In this document: piece after piece, positions 12,526 to 24,583 of the stretch | Position numbering within the stretch: position 1 is the stretch's first letter | Layout of the letters: each line of letters opens with the position of its first letter | Assembly (NCBI GenBank): GCA_036365515.1 | Contig: CM070877.1 | Span: forward strand, 113,848,011 to 113,912,010 | Reading direction: 5' to 3' | From: Torymus aiolomorphi | Taxonomy: Eukaryota; Arthropoda; Insecta; Hymenoptera; Torymidae | Length of the DNA: 64,000 bases | Program-made: the position numbers and the translations under genes | The notes under the pieces: generated by a model | What the model saw: the letters and a program-made list of their open reading frames with translations, nothing else | What the model was told of the DNA's origin: nothing | Database searches by the model: none

Positions 12526-15059
12526 GGTTATGGGCCGGTAGGAACGCTTCCACTGCGCATTATTTGAGAAGTGTATAGTGTTGTGAGAAAGGAGAAAAAT
12601 GCAAGGACGAGAGACAGGGTTTCTCCCCGTTCGCATCTCACAGCACAGAAGGTGCTCGTGTGTGTTAAGTCGGCTTAAGTGAAGTGAGGCAGAACCAAGT
12701 ACTTAAGAACAGAAAGTTTCTCCTGTCTCGTATCTCACTCCACAGAGGCCCCAGGAAGCAACGACCTATTGGCGCGGCTGCAGGAGACTGCATCAGGGCA
12801 GTCAGTCGGGGCGAAAATGGCGGACGTGGGCCAGGTGAAACGACCGATAAAGGTATGTAAGAATAGTGAGATGTGAAGTGCGAAAGTGATTCGGCCAAAA
12901 TTGGATAAGAGAAGCGATAAGTAGAAAAGATGCGATAACTAGGAGAGTCGTGAAAAGTAAGAAAAACGCGCGGAAAGTTAGAAATGAAAAGCGTGAACCG
13001 AAACGTGTGAAATTTCGAGTAGAGACGCGCGGAAAATTAGAAGTGAAAAGCACGGATCGAAACGTGTAAAATTTTGAGTAGACGCGCGGAAAGTTAGAAA
13101 AGAAAAACGCGAGTGGAAACATGTAAAATTCCGAGGAACCGCAAGAGAGAATCTGCTGGATTCTCGAAACCGGCGTTCGTGCGCAACAGGTTTGCGCGGG
13201 AAGAGACACGTGTTGATGCGCGCGCTGCGGCCAAGATGGAGTGTCATGGCGTCGTATCGAGGCTTCCGTCTTCCCGCTGCGAGAGCCCCGCGCATGGTCG
13301 GAGATTTAGACCGGGTGCGAGCGGCGGGAGGGGAGGGAGCGCGCTCATGGGAATGACGACGGCGTGTGTCGAATGGCTTGCGTGCAGCGACACCGCGCAT
13401 GTACGCAGAGAGAGAGTAGCCGTGGCGATAAGGCGAGGCGCGGCAGTATGCGCGCACAGCTACAGTCGACAGGTGTGCGGTGAAGGGGAAGAGTTGAGAG
13501 CTGTGCGGTAGCTGCGACACGGCCCGCGGCATGCTAGAGAGTACAGATGCGCGTGGAGCAGAAAGACGAGGAGCAGCGTGCCGAGAGGCGCACTGATGAC
13601 AGTCGCGTGTGTATGAAGTACGCAGCGCGAATGCGAGAGAGAGAGTGTCGATGCGCGCTGCGAAGAATAGACGCGCGGACCAGCGTACACACTATATGCA
13701 GTGTAGTGTGCGTGAGACGAGATATGGCGACTCGGGATCACATGGCGCATGTTTGCTAGCGGCATAGCGTCAACGTGAGAGGAGGCCGCTTAACAACACG
13801 GTTTCGAACTAGAGAGAGAGAGAGAGAGATGAGATGAGAGAGATGAGAGTGTGCACACGCCGAGATGAGTTTATTTAAGTCGCGCAAATAAAGACGAGGA
13901 CGTTACATCTAGTTCAAAGAGAGATTGTAAGTCGCCTTAATTAAAAAGATGAGATGAAGATGATAAGCTGTATGAGAGACGAGTAGTTAGACAGCAAAAG
14001 CCGTGTTGTTGGAGAAGGCGCAGAAGTAGAGATGAGTAAAGTGACGTCATGATTCGAATCGACAGAGATGAGAAAGAGATGTGCATATAGCTATATGGAA
14101 AATAAGAGATGAGACAGAGATGAGAAAACAGTAAGTTCAGTCACGCGCAAAAGTAAGATAGATGAGAAATAGATGAGACCTACATATATGTATATATATA
14201 AATATCCATAAGGCAATCTTCCGGGATTTTCGGTGATTTTCTTAGGGTCGACCTACAATGGAAGCTGTGCCATGTATTGAGAAAACATTATAAACATTGT
14301 AGAATGAACTTGACTAAAGAAATAATGACCCTCAGGTTATTGACTTTCGCGGGGGGCCTGCGGCGCCCGCTTTTGCGGAAGAAAATTATGGAAAAACTAC
14401 TAAAGAAATCAAATTCATATTGTCTGACAGTTAGCTTTAGTGAGCCTGGAAGCTTGCGTTACGGATAGAGGTTTTCTGGGACGTCCCAGATAAATGCGAA
14501 AATCCCAGAAGCATCCATCCCAGATACTTGCCTTCCAGATAAATATAGACGTATATAAACCTATAAATATAATTAATTGAATAGAATTTGTATATGCAAA
14601 TTGAAAAATGTGTTTGAAAAGAGATAGAGAATTTGAAGTTAAGGTAAAGTCGAGAGTTTGCGTAATTTTGAGATGTGAATCAAAGCATAGAAAGATAAAA
14701 AAGTGTAGGACTGCATGCACTTACTGATTTAATAATACAATAAAACTAATTCAAGTGTGTTGTTTGAAGGATAGATTGACGGGGTCCCATAGGGTCTGGA
14801 GAAGTCAGGATAAAGGGCAGACTTCATCTGCAGCACCAGGGAGAAAATGTGCTTAGAGTCATGAAGATCAAACAGAGAAGATCTGTCATTCAGTTCAGAT
14901 GAGTTTGATCAGACTCAGGATATGAGTAAAAATTGAATTTCCAGAAGTCATTGACAGATCACATACCAAATATATAAATATTCAGGCTGCAAGCTCACTC
15001 AAGTCGTCAGTATCAACACCAGAATAAAGTGAGCTGGTATAGTACGAAAGCGAGGAGGA
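12526..15059 (+). other. Unusually long copia 5' leader
   Basis: About 2.5 kb separate the primer-binding site from the first gag-like frame. The first third is GC-rich; later there are GA-rich stretches (13811-14170). All long frames here are low-complexity or mutually overlapping, and I recognise no protein. A 29-bp block at 14311-14339 recurs inverted at 52865-52893. The leader may hold packaging sequence or unrecognised insertions. Confidence 0.5.
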
Positions 15060-16380
15060 ATGAGATGTGACAGAAGTAGAGAGACGAAACGGGTGAGAAC
15101 CAGACCAATGGTGAGTAAATCAAATAAGATTATAAAAACTAATATGCGTAAAGGAGACGAGGTCAATGAGATGAGAAAAATAGATGTAGAAGCGTTGATA
15201 GATCAGAAAGTTTCAGAGAGAGTAGATAGTATTTTGAAAGAACAGAGTAAAGTAAATGAGAGCACAAATTTAGTTGTAAATTTGACTGACAAAATACAAG
15301 TAGAAGTGTTTCGAAATTCTCAAGTACAAATCGAGTGTACAAACTGATTGCCAGTAGTAAGTTTGACGTGTTTGATGCTTATTTGAGATAAGAATTGAGA
15401 ACGGAAAAACTCGAGTAGATATTAAACATAGATGTTAAAAAATCAAATTTATAATGTATCTGAAAGTAAGTTAGCAGAAGACAAACATAAAGTGAGAGAC
15501 GTAATAATTTATCACATTGATGAGAAGTATTATGCAAAGATTGTTGATGTGAAAGAGCCTGGGGAGATTCTAATTAAATTGAAAGAATATATATACAATA
15601 CAATGTGTGTCTGCTAGAAAAGATTTATGAGATGAGATTTAACCCCCGAAAGGGAAAAAGCTGCTGAGTTTTGGGATGAATTCGAAGAGAAAATTTGTAC
15701 GTATGAGAACTTATTTGATGCTGGCAAAATATCAGAAAAAGAGAAAAGAAACATTATTATGCATGCGGAGGTCGATTCAGTGCTAGGCATTTGTCTTACC
15801 AGACAAAAGAACAGGGCAAGACGTGTCATACTCAGGACTAAAGGATTATTTGTTACAGGTGGAATCAGCAGACGAGAGCAGAGATGTGGCCAAAACAGCC
15901 ATGCTAGCTAGATGTGGTTTCCATGGTGACAGTGGCCATGCCAGAGGCTTACAGAGAGACGATCGAAGTCAGCGTGTCGGATCGGACACGAGGTGTTATT
16001 CTTGCGGCTGACCTGGGCATATATCTCTTCCTGGGCATATATCGCTGTCCTACTCCCGGGCAACGACTATGCTATATCTGCTTCAAGCCAGGTCACGAGG
16101 CCAGAGTATTGAAACAGGAAGAGAGAGGAAGAGAGTCGGAGGGATGACTCTTCTAAACGTTCATCTGCGAGAGGCAGAGCCAGCGGGCGTGGACGCGGTA
16201 CCAGAGGTCGCGGCAGAGATGAGTACAGAGAAAGAGAGGATGAGAACGAAGGTAATGCGATTGACTATTATGTTACCGATGATCAAAATAGATCAAGGAG
16301 CGATAAACGTAACGCGATATTTAAATTTATAGCTGATTGTGGAGCGATAGAGCATGCTAGTAAAACTGAGTTAATTTCTG
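15060..16380 (+). pseudogene. copia gag region
   Basis: Fragments in several frames (15060-15347, 15432-15617, 15823-16147 and others) form a degraded gag. The best evidence is two CCHC zinc-knuckle-like blocks, RCYSCG-PGH near 15994-16020 and LCYICFKPGHEA near 16070-16105, followed by an Arg/Gly/Glu-rich tail. Gag would package the RNA in virus-like particles. Stops between frames show it is not translatable as one protein. Confidence 0.65.
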
Positions 16381-16942
16381 AAAAGTAAGATAGAAACACT
16401 AGTCATATAATGAGATGTGCACATAAAGATAGTTCGCTTAAGACAGTAGGCTCAGGGTCAATTAATTTCAGAACAGAGAAAGGCGGAGAATTTGTATTAA
16501 AGGATGATTTATATTCGAAAGAATTGTCTGAAAATTTGCTGCTACTTAGACAGGTTGTAGATTAAGGATTGCAAATCTATTTAGATAATCAAAAGATAAA
16601 TATTTATGACCCTATGTCTAAAGAGAGAATAGTATTAGGAATAAATTAAAGGTTATCAAAAGCAAAGTTGAAAGAATATGTTGCAAGTATGAGGAACATG
16701 ATAGGTTCTGACAATAAAATGTGTTAGTTAAGATGCGATCAAGGAACAGAGTTTGTTTGTAAAGAAACAGTTAAAGAACTGAAGGAAATAAATGGAAATA
16801 AGTCAGCCGAAGCAGAACTGCGTGTCCGGATACCCCGGAACACAATGGTCTAGCAGAAAGGTTTAATCGTACGCTAGAAACAAAAGTCAGGTCAATGATG
16901 TTCGATTCTGGTTTGCCACCCAACATGTGGGACTTAGCTGTA
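16381..16942 (+). pseudogene. copia protease-integrase region, first part
   Basis: Translated fragments include the integrase segment LRCDQGTEF (catalytic Asp; near 16729-16755), a [19 protein letters not shown] block (catalytic Glu; near 16835-16880, with stops), and [12 protein letters not shown] ending at 16942. The coding sequence then breaks abruptly into the hairpin-ended repeat and resumes at 18269 with TAVYVYNRTPH. Multiple stops make it a pseudogene independently of the insertion. Confidence 0.7.
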
Positions 16943-18268
16943 TAAAAAAAACCGCTGCCAATTCATTGGCACGTAGCTTCCTCAAACTTAATTTACTGAT
17001 TCCTTTAATTAATTTTTAATTCCAATATTTAAAATTTAATACTTCAGAAAGACAGAAATAACAAAACTCCAACATAATTTATTCAAATTTTTATAGATTA
17101 TACATTTCCACAAAATTTCACATACATAAAATATATATCGCAATTGCCTATAAATTTGCAACTGATATTTAGAGCTAAATGTCTAGAAAAATTTTAACCT
17201 CAAATATCCCTGAAATTTATGAACCAATCACTTTGCCAAAAGAACTCATCCGAGAACTATCAATAATATACCTCTACAATGAATTTTGAAGCGAATAAGA
17301 CAATTTTACTCTTGTAATAGTTGAACATATAAAACTCATTTTTTTTTTCAATTTTTACGTTTTTGTTAATAACAGAAGAACCGTGATAGCTAGAGAATTA
17401 ATTTTTTTTAGAAAATATAGGTAATTTAATTCTCTTTCGAATACCACCCACCCCATTTAGATACATAGAGCCGTTCTCGAGAAATTACGATTTAAAAAAA
17501 AAATTGAAAAAAATTTTAACCTCAAATATCTTCGAAATTTATGGATCAATCCTTTTGCCCAAAGAACTCACTCGATTGGTATACAAAATCTACCCCTACA
17601 AAGAATTTCAAAGTGATTGAGCCAATTTTACTATAGTTATTGAACGACAAAAAAAAATCACTTTTTTTTATAAATTATTTTTTTTCTCAAAAAATAATGA
17701 ATAAAAAATCCTAAAAATTTAGTAAGTTATAGTACTTAATATCCTTTATAATCAAAAAAATATTCATGTTAATATCTTTTTTTAATTTCGAAATATAACC
17801 TATTTACAAAAAATTACGTTTTCATCAATAACTTATGACGAAATATAGCTACCAACTTTTTTTTCTTTTTAAATTGTAGATAATTTTATCCTACATACAG
17901 AGAATTCATGATATATAAACAATATTTGTTCTAAATATTAAAAAAATCGAAAATAAAAATTTTGAAAATTAAAAAATAGCTATAAAAAAAAAATTAAATT
18001 TTACAAAAATAGAATATTGACCCCAATTGTGGAAGCAAAATCTAAAAAAACGATCACTCTTCCGTTGAAATCGGTCGAGTAGATCATGAGATATCAGCGT
18101 ATACGGACATACATACACACACACACACATACACACACACACACACATCCATACGGACATTTTCTAAAAATAGTGTATTTCGATTCCAAATTTGCTAAAT
18201 AACATTTCTAACACATTATCTCATAAACTTTTTTTTTTACTATCACAAAGCTTCCTCTATGAGGAAGC
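16943..18268 (+). mobile_element. Hairpin-ended non-autonomous repeat, copy 1 (Helentron/DINE-like)
   Basis: The 5' end is A-rich followed by CCGCTGCCAATTCATTGGCA (hairpin TGCCAAT/ATTGGCA). The 3' end is the hairpin GCTTCCTC-TAT-GAGGAAGC, preceded by a CA microsatellite (18115-18147). It has no terminal inverted repeats, no visible target duplication and no ORF. It sits exactly inside the copia integrase between GCT GTA and AAA ACG GCA; removal restores the frame. Short 5' and 3' hairpins plus a microsatellite near the 3' end match the organisation of DINE-1/Helentron non-autonomous Helitrons. That classification is inference. Confidence 0.65.
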
Positions 18269-20205
18269 AAAACGGCAGTGTATGTGTATAACAGAACCCC
18301 ACACCGTTCTATAGACATGAATATACCTCTTTGCAAGTTAGTACCGAGCTGTAGTTTTGATATAAAACAGCTCAAATGTTTTGGATGTGTTAGTATATTT
18401 AAAATACCGAGAAATAATAATTATAAATTCGGAGAGCAGGCTTTGAGAGGTTTTCTGGTAGGCTATAAACCCACAGGATTTATAATTTATGTAGCAGAAG
18501 AAAAGAAACTGTATGAGAGTAGGCACGTGAAATTTCTGGAAAATAAAGTTTGTAGGAGAATTAAAGAGAAGGGAACAGGGCTCGCGGATAAACGAAAGCC
18601 CTGTAGACCGAGTAAGGCAGATGAATCTAGAGAGAAAGAGGTACTTGTATACTATGTATGAAACAGAGAGAGACTCTTGTTCAAAAATAAGTTCTGAATC
18701 TGAGTTGAGAGAGAGAGACATAGCGTATCACGCCCTATTAGCTAAAATGCAAGGAGATCCACAAACTTATCGTGAAGCGATTAACTCGACAGAGGGAGAA
18801 AATTCGAAAAGGGTAGTAGAGCCAGAACTAAATTCGCTTAGGGACAAAGGAGTGTTTGAAGTAGTCAAAAGGGAGAGTTTGCTGATAGAAAAAGCTAAAA
18901 AACAACATATTAGACTCTAGATGGATCTTTAAACGGAAAATAGATGAGGCAGGCAATGTCAAAAATAAAGCTAGATTAGTTATCAGGCGGTTTAAGGACA
19001 AAAATAATTATGACTGAGTGAAACCTATGCACCAGTTTCAAGATTGCCATTAGTTAGATCTTTCCTTGCTATAGTCAATAAAAATAAGCTGCATTTGAAA
19101 CAGATGGATGTAGAAACTACGTTTTGTATGGAGAAATAGATGTTGACATTCACATGGAAATTCCGGAAGGAATTACTAGTAGTAGTGAGATCTGAAGTGG
19201 CAATTTGTGGAAAGTGCATCAATCACTCTATGGTCTCAAAATTAGTCCGAAAAGATGGAATAATAAATTCATACAAGTAGTAGGAAACCTAGGATTCAAA
19301 TCCAATGATCTCGATTAATAAATTAAGAGAGTCATTTGTAATTAAAAATCTGGGTCACCTAAAAGAATTTTTGGGAATAAAGATAGAACGAGATGAGAGA
19401 ACTCAAAGGTTGAAATTGAGTCAAGAAAAGTTTGTAACAAACATGCTTAAGAAATTTGGATTTGAAAACACTCTCCCAGTAGCTACACCAATGGTGACGA
19501 GTCAGGTAGCAAATAGGGAAAGGAAAAATAGAGAGGAGGACGAGAGCAACTTGGTCTTAGTACCTAATAGAGTATGTAGAGAGGTGGTAGGTTCGTTGAT
19601 CTATCTGGAAAATTGCACGAGGCCAGATATATCCTACGCTGTAAATGTGCTAAGCAGGCACCAAATAGCACCCACTAATCTGGAATGGAGCATGGCTGAA
19701 CGAGTTATGCAGTATTTGTCAGGGACAAAACATTACGGGTTAATATACGAGGCTAAGTCAAAAGGACTGGTAGCTTACTCGGACGCAAGTTTGTTAGAAT
19801 GCGAAAACTCACTTACTACGTGTGGTTTTGTGATTAAAAATTTATGGTGATGCTGTAGCATGGAGAACACACAAGCAGGCGACTGTTGCACTGTCCATTT
19901 GCCAAGCCGAATATGTTGCGATGAGTGAGGTTTGCCAAGATTTGATGGCGTTATACAACCCAGTGAAGTTCATAATTAGACGAGACTTGTATCCAATGAC
20001 TGTGTTTTGTGATAACAAGATAGCACAGGCGTGTGCTGAGTTAAATGATGGTAATAAACTAAGATATATGGTGGATAGGAGACTTCATTATGTCAGAGAA
20101 TGTATTAATAACGATTACATACAAATAAACTGGTTAGAATCTAAAGAACAGTTGGCCGATATTTTTACAAAGGTCTTAGAAACAAATTTACATTAAAGGT
20201 TAACA
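18269..20205 (+). pseudogene. copia integrase end, reverse transcriptase and RNase H
   Basis: After the insertion the frame resumes with TAVYVYNRTPHRSI (integrase core end), then the GYKPTGF block. RT follows: WIFKRKIDEAGNVKNKARLV near 18920-18980, then a QMDVETTF/YGEID/IPEG block near 19100-19170 with stops, and SLYGLK near 19228. The YVDD catalytic block is missing; sequence jumps from GFKSNDLD to LRESFVIKNLGHLKEFLGIKIE, indicating an internal deletion near 19308. RNase H follows to 20196 (AYSDAS, WRTHKQATVALSICQAEYVA, DNKIAQ, ADIFTK). The element can no longer retrotranspose by itself. Confidence 0.85.
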
Positions 20206-20488
20206 TGCAAATACTTAATAAGAATGATGTTTAATAATTTGTTCTGTTTACAGGAAAGAGTGAGAACTGGGACGACGGTAACTGATCCTAAAAGACAACT
20301 GATTGAGGTAGACCCATGCAAGTTGTGACGGAAATCATCCAAAACCCAGTATAAACTGGAAAAGACTGAAATAAGAGTCAACTCTAGATTAAATGTATTG
20401 ATATTGTTAAGAAATTGCATTCTTGTAAGATAAATATGTAACTGCGTAATAGTGGTGAAATGTATAATGTGATTTGACTGAGAGGGAG

Positions 20489-20715
20489 TGTTGAGTTATA
20501 GGTGTACAGTCTACATCGCATTATACTGTATTTGATAATATAGGTAGAGGGCGTACGAAGCGCTAGAGCGAGCGCTGCGTGCGCGCAGAGTCAGTCGGAC
20601 TTTGTCCGTAGCGTGATACACACGTATGTATAGGAGCGAGTAATAAAGACAAGGGTATATACATATATGTATTGATTTATTTGCGTATTCATTCCTACCT
20701 ATAAAAAACCCAACA
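20489..20715 (+). repeat. copia 3' LTR
   Basis: A 227-bp repeat TGTTGAG...CCCAACA matching the 5' LTR with few differences. It is preceded by the purine-rich primer TGAGAGGGAG. Flanks CTGAT (before 12299) and CTTAT (after 20715) match at four of five bases, consistent with an aged 5-bp duplication. Confidence 0.95.
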
Positions 20716-20834
20716 CTTATTAGCCAATCAGCAACAAATTTCACAAGTAATAGTAGCGTTGCGTTGCGTCGCGTTACGTCGCGGAGCGTCGCGTAGCGCT
20801 TATGTACACTCTCCTTTATGTGCCGGGAGCCTAA

Positions 20835-21543
20835 GGCCCCCACTACATAAGAGCGTTTGCACGCGGGCGCACGCGTATACAACTAGGGAATATCTAGTAA
20901 TTGTCGATGCAGCCAACGTGAAAAATGTAGTGCCTCCAAAGAAAGCAGGGAACGAATAGCTTTTTTTGGAGGCACTAAATTTTTCACATTGGCTGCATCG
21001 ACAATTACTAGTTATCTTACGCTTGCATACGCTTGCACCCGCGTGCAAACGCTCTTATATATAAGCCTAATTAATGCCCCATCTACAACCTCACGCAAAA
21101 ACTGTGCGTGCACGCAAATCTCACTAGATTTTGCTAGAGCTAGTTGTGCAACCTACCTTGACTAAAAATTACTACACTTTGTCTCCAGAAAACCATCCAA
21201 AAATTGTTTGTTTGAGATTAGAAAACAGTTTTTATTTTTAATCAAGGTTGGTTGCACTTCTTATTCTAGTGAAATCTAGTGAAATTTGCGTGCACGCACA
21301 GTTTTTGCGTGAGGTTGTATAAGGCTCCTAAGCGCGTATGCACGCGTATATGCGCGCGTAAGATATCTAGTAATTGTCGATGCAGCCAACGTGAAAAATT
21401 TAGTGCCTCCAAAGAAAGCAGAGAACGAACAGCTTTTTTGGAGGCACTAAATTTTTCACGTTGGCTGCATCGAAAATTACTAGATATTCCCTAGTTGCAT
21501 ACGCGTGCGTCCGCGTACATACGCTCTGATGTAGCGGGGGCCC
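20835..21543. mobile_element. Long palindromic repeat containing two hairpins and a nested MITE
   Basis: The left arm GGCCCCCACTACATAAGAGCG onward is matched in inverse by the right arm ending GATGTAGCGGGGGCCC at 21543. Each arm contains a near-identical inner hairpin (20885-21013 and 21363-21492) with CTAGTAATTGTCGATGCAGC and GTGCCTCCAAAGAAAGCAG. Between them, 21085-21318 is another palindrome with ends ACAACCTCACGCAAAAACTG. A TAA borders the left end; the right flank is TGA, possibly a mutated duplication. Confidence 0.65.
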
Positions 21544-21863
21544 TGAAGGCAGCATGTCGTGTTAAAAAATCGTGGTCGATTTTCGTGCGGTGTGAGAGAG
21601 ACAGAAGATAAAGTGTCCCTCGTCTGTCTCTCTCACACTGTGCTGTGATTGGTTGTTCTATCCTCTTAGTTCGCCACACTCAAAGTAAATGAAAACACGC
21701 ATTTGAACGTCAGGAGTCATACTCTCTCCCCTATTTCTCTATTCTCTCCTATTTCCAAGCATTTCCCCTATTCTCCCCTATAATCAAGAAATCTCCCCTA
21801 TCACCCCTATTTTCAATAATTATGTTAATAATTTAGTATACGATACCCGAATATAACTATATT
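21544..21863. other. Flank of the large Polinton; no gene
   Basis: Contains a short GTGTGAGAGAGACAG hairpin (21590-21640) and a C-rich CTCCCCTAT-repeated segment (21720-21810). It ends with the Polinton target duplication TATATT at 21858-21863. Confidence 0.6.
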
Positions 21864-22600
21864 GTGATTTGTTCATTTCAACTTATGCACTAAAAAACGA
21901 TTTACAAATTGTATGAAATTATATTATAATACGCATATTTGATGTTAATTATGTATTAACGTATCTTTGATGAATAAATTTTTATTATTCTTAAATCATT
22001 GGTATTTTATTTATTTAAAATTATAAGAGTTAATTTATTATTTTTAATGCATGACTAAACAATAAATAATTTAAGTAAATATAAATAATAATACAAACTA
22101 ATCTTTATCATCTCTCCTGGGATCCCGAACAGGTTCCCATACGGGATCCCCAGTCAATTAGCCAGTTGGTTTCCTATTTGGAAACAGTAGATAAGCTATG
22201 TCGACCTGTTTGATGCAGAATCGGCATAGTGTTTTTGGGTCACCCGCAATTGCACGGGGCGCCATTAACCCATAACAGGTCATGACCTGTCTGATGCAGA
22301 ATCGGCACAGGGTTTTTGGGTCACCTGCACAGGCCACCATTAACCCATAACAGGCCAAGACCTGTTGATGCAGAATCGGCATAGGGGTTTTGGGTCACTT
22401 GGGAGCCAATAACCCGCATGATGCAGAATCGGTTCTGACTTACCTCGCACGCCAACGAGTTGAGCCAGAACCGGCCTACCGATTCTCGATTAGGTCTTGC
22501 CCACGAAGTCAGGTCCTGAGGATGAGAGAGGATCGCTAACGCCCAGCGACGAGCGGCACGACGGCATGTCGCAAACGGGCAGGGGTAGCAGTCGGCGGCG
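21864..22600 (+). repeat. Polinton left terminal inverted repeat
   Basis: About 740 bp matching 47017-47778 in inverse orientation. Positions 22204-22440 hold three and a fraction copies of an ~80-bp subrepeat (TGATGCAGAATCGGCATAGG, then GTTTTTGGGTCACC, then CCATTAACCCATAACAGG), a subterminal tandem repeat array. Confidence 0.9.
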
Positions 22601-22606
22601 TTTTAA

Positions 22607-23231
22607 GGGGGCTAGACACCTTTTTTCTCTGAAATAAGAAGTCACATTTTAATACATAAATGTAAACTAATTATTTCATACTTTTTACATATAAAAGTGG
22701 GTATATTTACCTTACCTTAAAACTTTCTCCGATGGGCCTTTTATATGGTCCAGAACCATAGTCATCTATGAAACAAGTTTTTTCACTAACCGTAAGCTTT
22801 GAAATTTTCCTGTGAATGGATTGACTCCAGATTTGAGAATGAGAAAAAAAAATTGTGCTGTTTTTCAAGAGTTTTTTTTTTAATTTTTTTAAATTTTTTA
22901 TATTTTTTCATAATTTTTCTGATGTAAAAATTTTTTCCGACATTTAATCCTAAATCCCTACACTCATATGAGAATTATACTATTCAGGAGTAATTTAGTT
23001 CAAATCTGGAGTCAATCCATCCACAGGAAAATTTCAAAGCTTACGGTTAGTGAAAAAACTTGTTTCATCGATGACTATGGTTCTGGATCATATAAAAGGC
23101 CCATCGGAGAAAGTTTTAAGGTAAGGTAAATATACCCACTTCTATATGTGTAAAAAGTATGAAATAATTAGTTTACATTTATGTATTAAAATGTGATTTC
23201 TTATTTCAGAGAAAAAAGGTGTCTAGCCGCC
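22607..23231. mobile_element. Palindromic MITE with TTAA target duplication
   Basis: Arms of over 200 bp start GG-GGCTAGACACCTTTTTTC and end in the complement GTGTCTAGCC, with TTAA outside each end (22603-22606 and 23232-23235). The spacer is AT-rich and non-coding. TTAA duplication fits piggyBac-, Kolobok- or Sola3-derived MITEs; which one cannot be decided. It lies exactly at the inner border of the Polinton left repeat. Confidence 0.8.
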
Positions 23232-23334
23232 TTAAAGCCCTGCATATCCACTGCGTAGTCCATGGCAAAATTTCACTTTGATTTCCAAATGACGAATGAC
23301 AAGGAGCCGGAGGCTCACTCAGCTTATATACTCC

Positions 23335-24550
23335 TTAAAGTTTCTGCACGTCGCCGCTTACGGGGTTGTATTGAACTATGCGATCGTGCAAGATCAAGCA
23401 GTAGGCTGAAGTTCCAGCAGGAAAATTTTCCTTTGCTTTAAATTCCAAACGAATGTCTACAGGGGCACTCTTTAAGGACTTGTTTTGTTTTGAGCAGTCT
23501 ATCACTATTAGGGGCACGTAAGAGAGATATTGCGACTTTTTCAACATAATAGTAAGAATTTTGAAAATTAGCGTACATATCGTAGAGCATGGCAAATTGA
23601 TTACGATTCACATCGAGGTTAAGATTGCCATACGGATATGACTGAGAATTGAGAAAGAGTTTTGCATTTGTAAGATTGCAATGATCAAACTGGCTAGCAT
23701 TTGTAGCTCTTCGATCTTTTCGATTAGTTTGAAAACCTAAGACGATGAAGCGTGGTTTTTCAAGTTGATTTGATGTTTTTACAGTCCATACTTGTCTCGA
23801 TCTAATCTAATCGGAAGTAGTGGATACTCGTACAATTCCCACGTGCGAAAACTCATGGCAATGGGGCGATCTTTCCCCACGAAATCGAGTAAGCGAATTT
23901 TGTTAGATTTCGATGCAACTACGTATGGCATTAGCCATTCGATTCTAGATAATTCAATATTAAAGTCCTCGTAACCCTCTGCATTGTCTACTCTTAAAGT
24001 TGTTTGTTTAACGGCGTTTAAGTCATTTCTCGATCTCATGAGAACGAGTTCATGCTTTGCGTTTACTACAATTTTACGATAGTCCTCTGCCAAAAATTAG
24101 GCTCAATGGAATCGATACATTAAAGTAACCAGCATTATCAACAATATTCTGTGTTTCTTCTACATCGATCCAGCCCGCATTTTCAATGATAAAACTTTGA
24201 GTCGGATTGAGTGACACCCAGCCTTTCATGAGAGTAGTTAAACCAACATTTTTACATTTATCTATCTCAATGGCGTTCAACTCATATCTGATTTCTTCAA
24301 ACAAATGACAAATGGCATTATTCACAAGTTTTGTATTTGTAGTGGGAGTATTATTAGTTTTAACCAATCGCCCGCAGATATGTAGTGCACTGCGGGAAGG
24401 TAAGAGACATAAATCTTGATGTTGAATAGATATACGTATTTCATCGCTGTTGTTGAATGATGCTGTATACGGTTGGTGAGCATGAATCTCATAGTGGGCT
24501 ACGGATTCATCGAAAGTTACAGGTATTTGTATGCTTAGAATTTCTTCCAT
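23335..24550 (-). pseudogene. Polinton major capsid protein (double jelly-roll), frameshifted
   Basis: Three consecutive minus-strand frames (24550-24074, 24093-23779, 23595-23335), plus the readable sequence between them, form one protein of about 400 residues, the usual size of Polinton major capsid proteins with the double jelly-roll fold. Recognisable blocks are PVTFDESVAHYEIHAHQPY at the start, FEEIRYELNAIEIDKCKNVG, MKGWVSLNP, AEDYRKIVVNAKHELVLMRS, SFRTWELYEYPLLP, and the C-terminal TSAYCLILHDRIVQYNP. One-base shifts near 24085, about 23780 and near 23595-23620 break it. It would build the icosahedral shell of a virion; the family's role is inferred from structural work on Polintons and virophages. 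Confidence 0.85.
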
Positions 24551-24583
24551 TTCGTTGAAAGCAGCAATAGATGATACAAGTTA

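Larger units (their letters stand above)
12148..20815. mobile_element. Palindromic MITE (TSD TTA) with copia inserted in its spacer
   Basis: Arms run from GGGAGAGTGTACATAAGCGC (12148) inward to TTGCTGATTGGCTAATAAG (to about 12248). They are repeated in inverse orientation from CTTATTAGCCAATCAGCAA (20716) to the outer end at 20815. TTA lies outside each end (12145-12147, 20816-20818). The copia LTRs occupy the spacer, so the MITE is older than the copia insertion. Confidence 0.75.
11981..20831. mobile_element. Palindromic MITE (TSD TAA) split by a second MITE carrying the copia element
   Basis: Left arm GGCTTCCGGCACATAA starts at 11981; the complementary arm TTATGTGCCGGGAGCC ends at 20831; TAA flanks both sides. 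It is interrupted between 12147 and 20819 by another palindromic element (12148-20815), with arms GGGAGAGTGTACATAAGCG and TTA flanks. That inner element in turn holds the copia retrotransposon. Apart from these insertions it is a short hairpin with CCAATGAGAGAAGCGAGCG arms. Confidence 0.7.

Noticed and set aside
12802..13532. Frames of 135-184 codons in the copia leader
   Set aside because: Driven by a repeated GCGCGGAAAGTTAGAAAT-like word and GC bias; overlap on both strands, no recognisable family.
22158..22382. 74-codon frame in the Polinton left TIR (and its mirror at 47306-47587)
   Set aside because: Produced by the ~80-bp subrepeat; no conservation of a protein beyond the DNA repeat.
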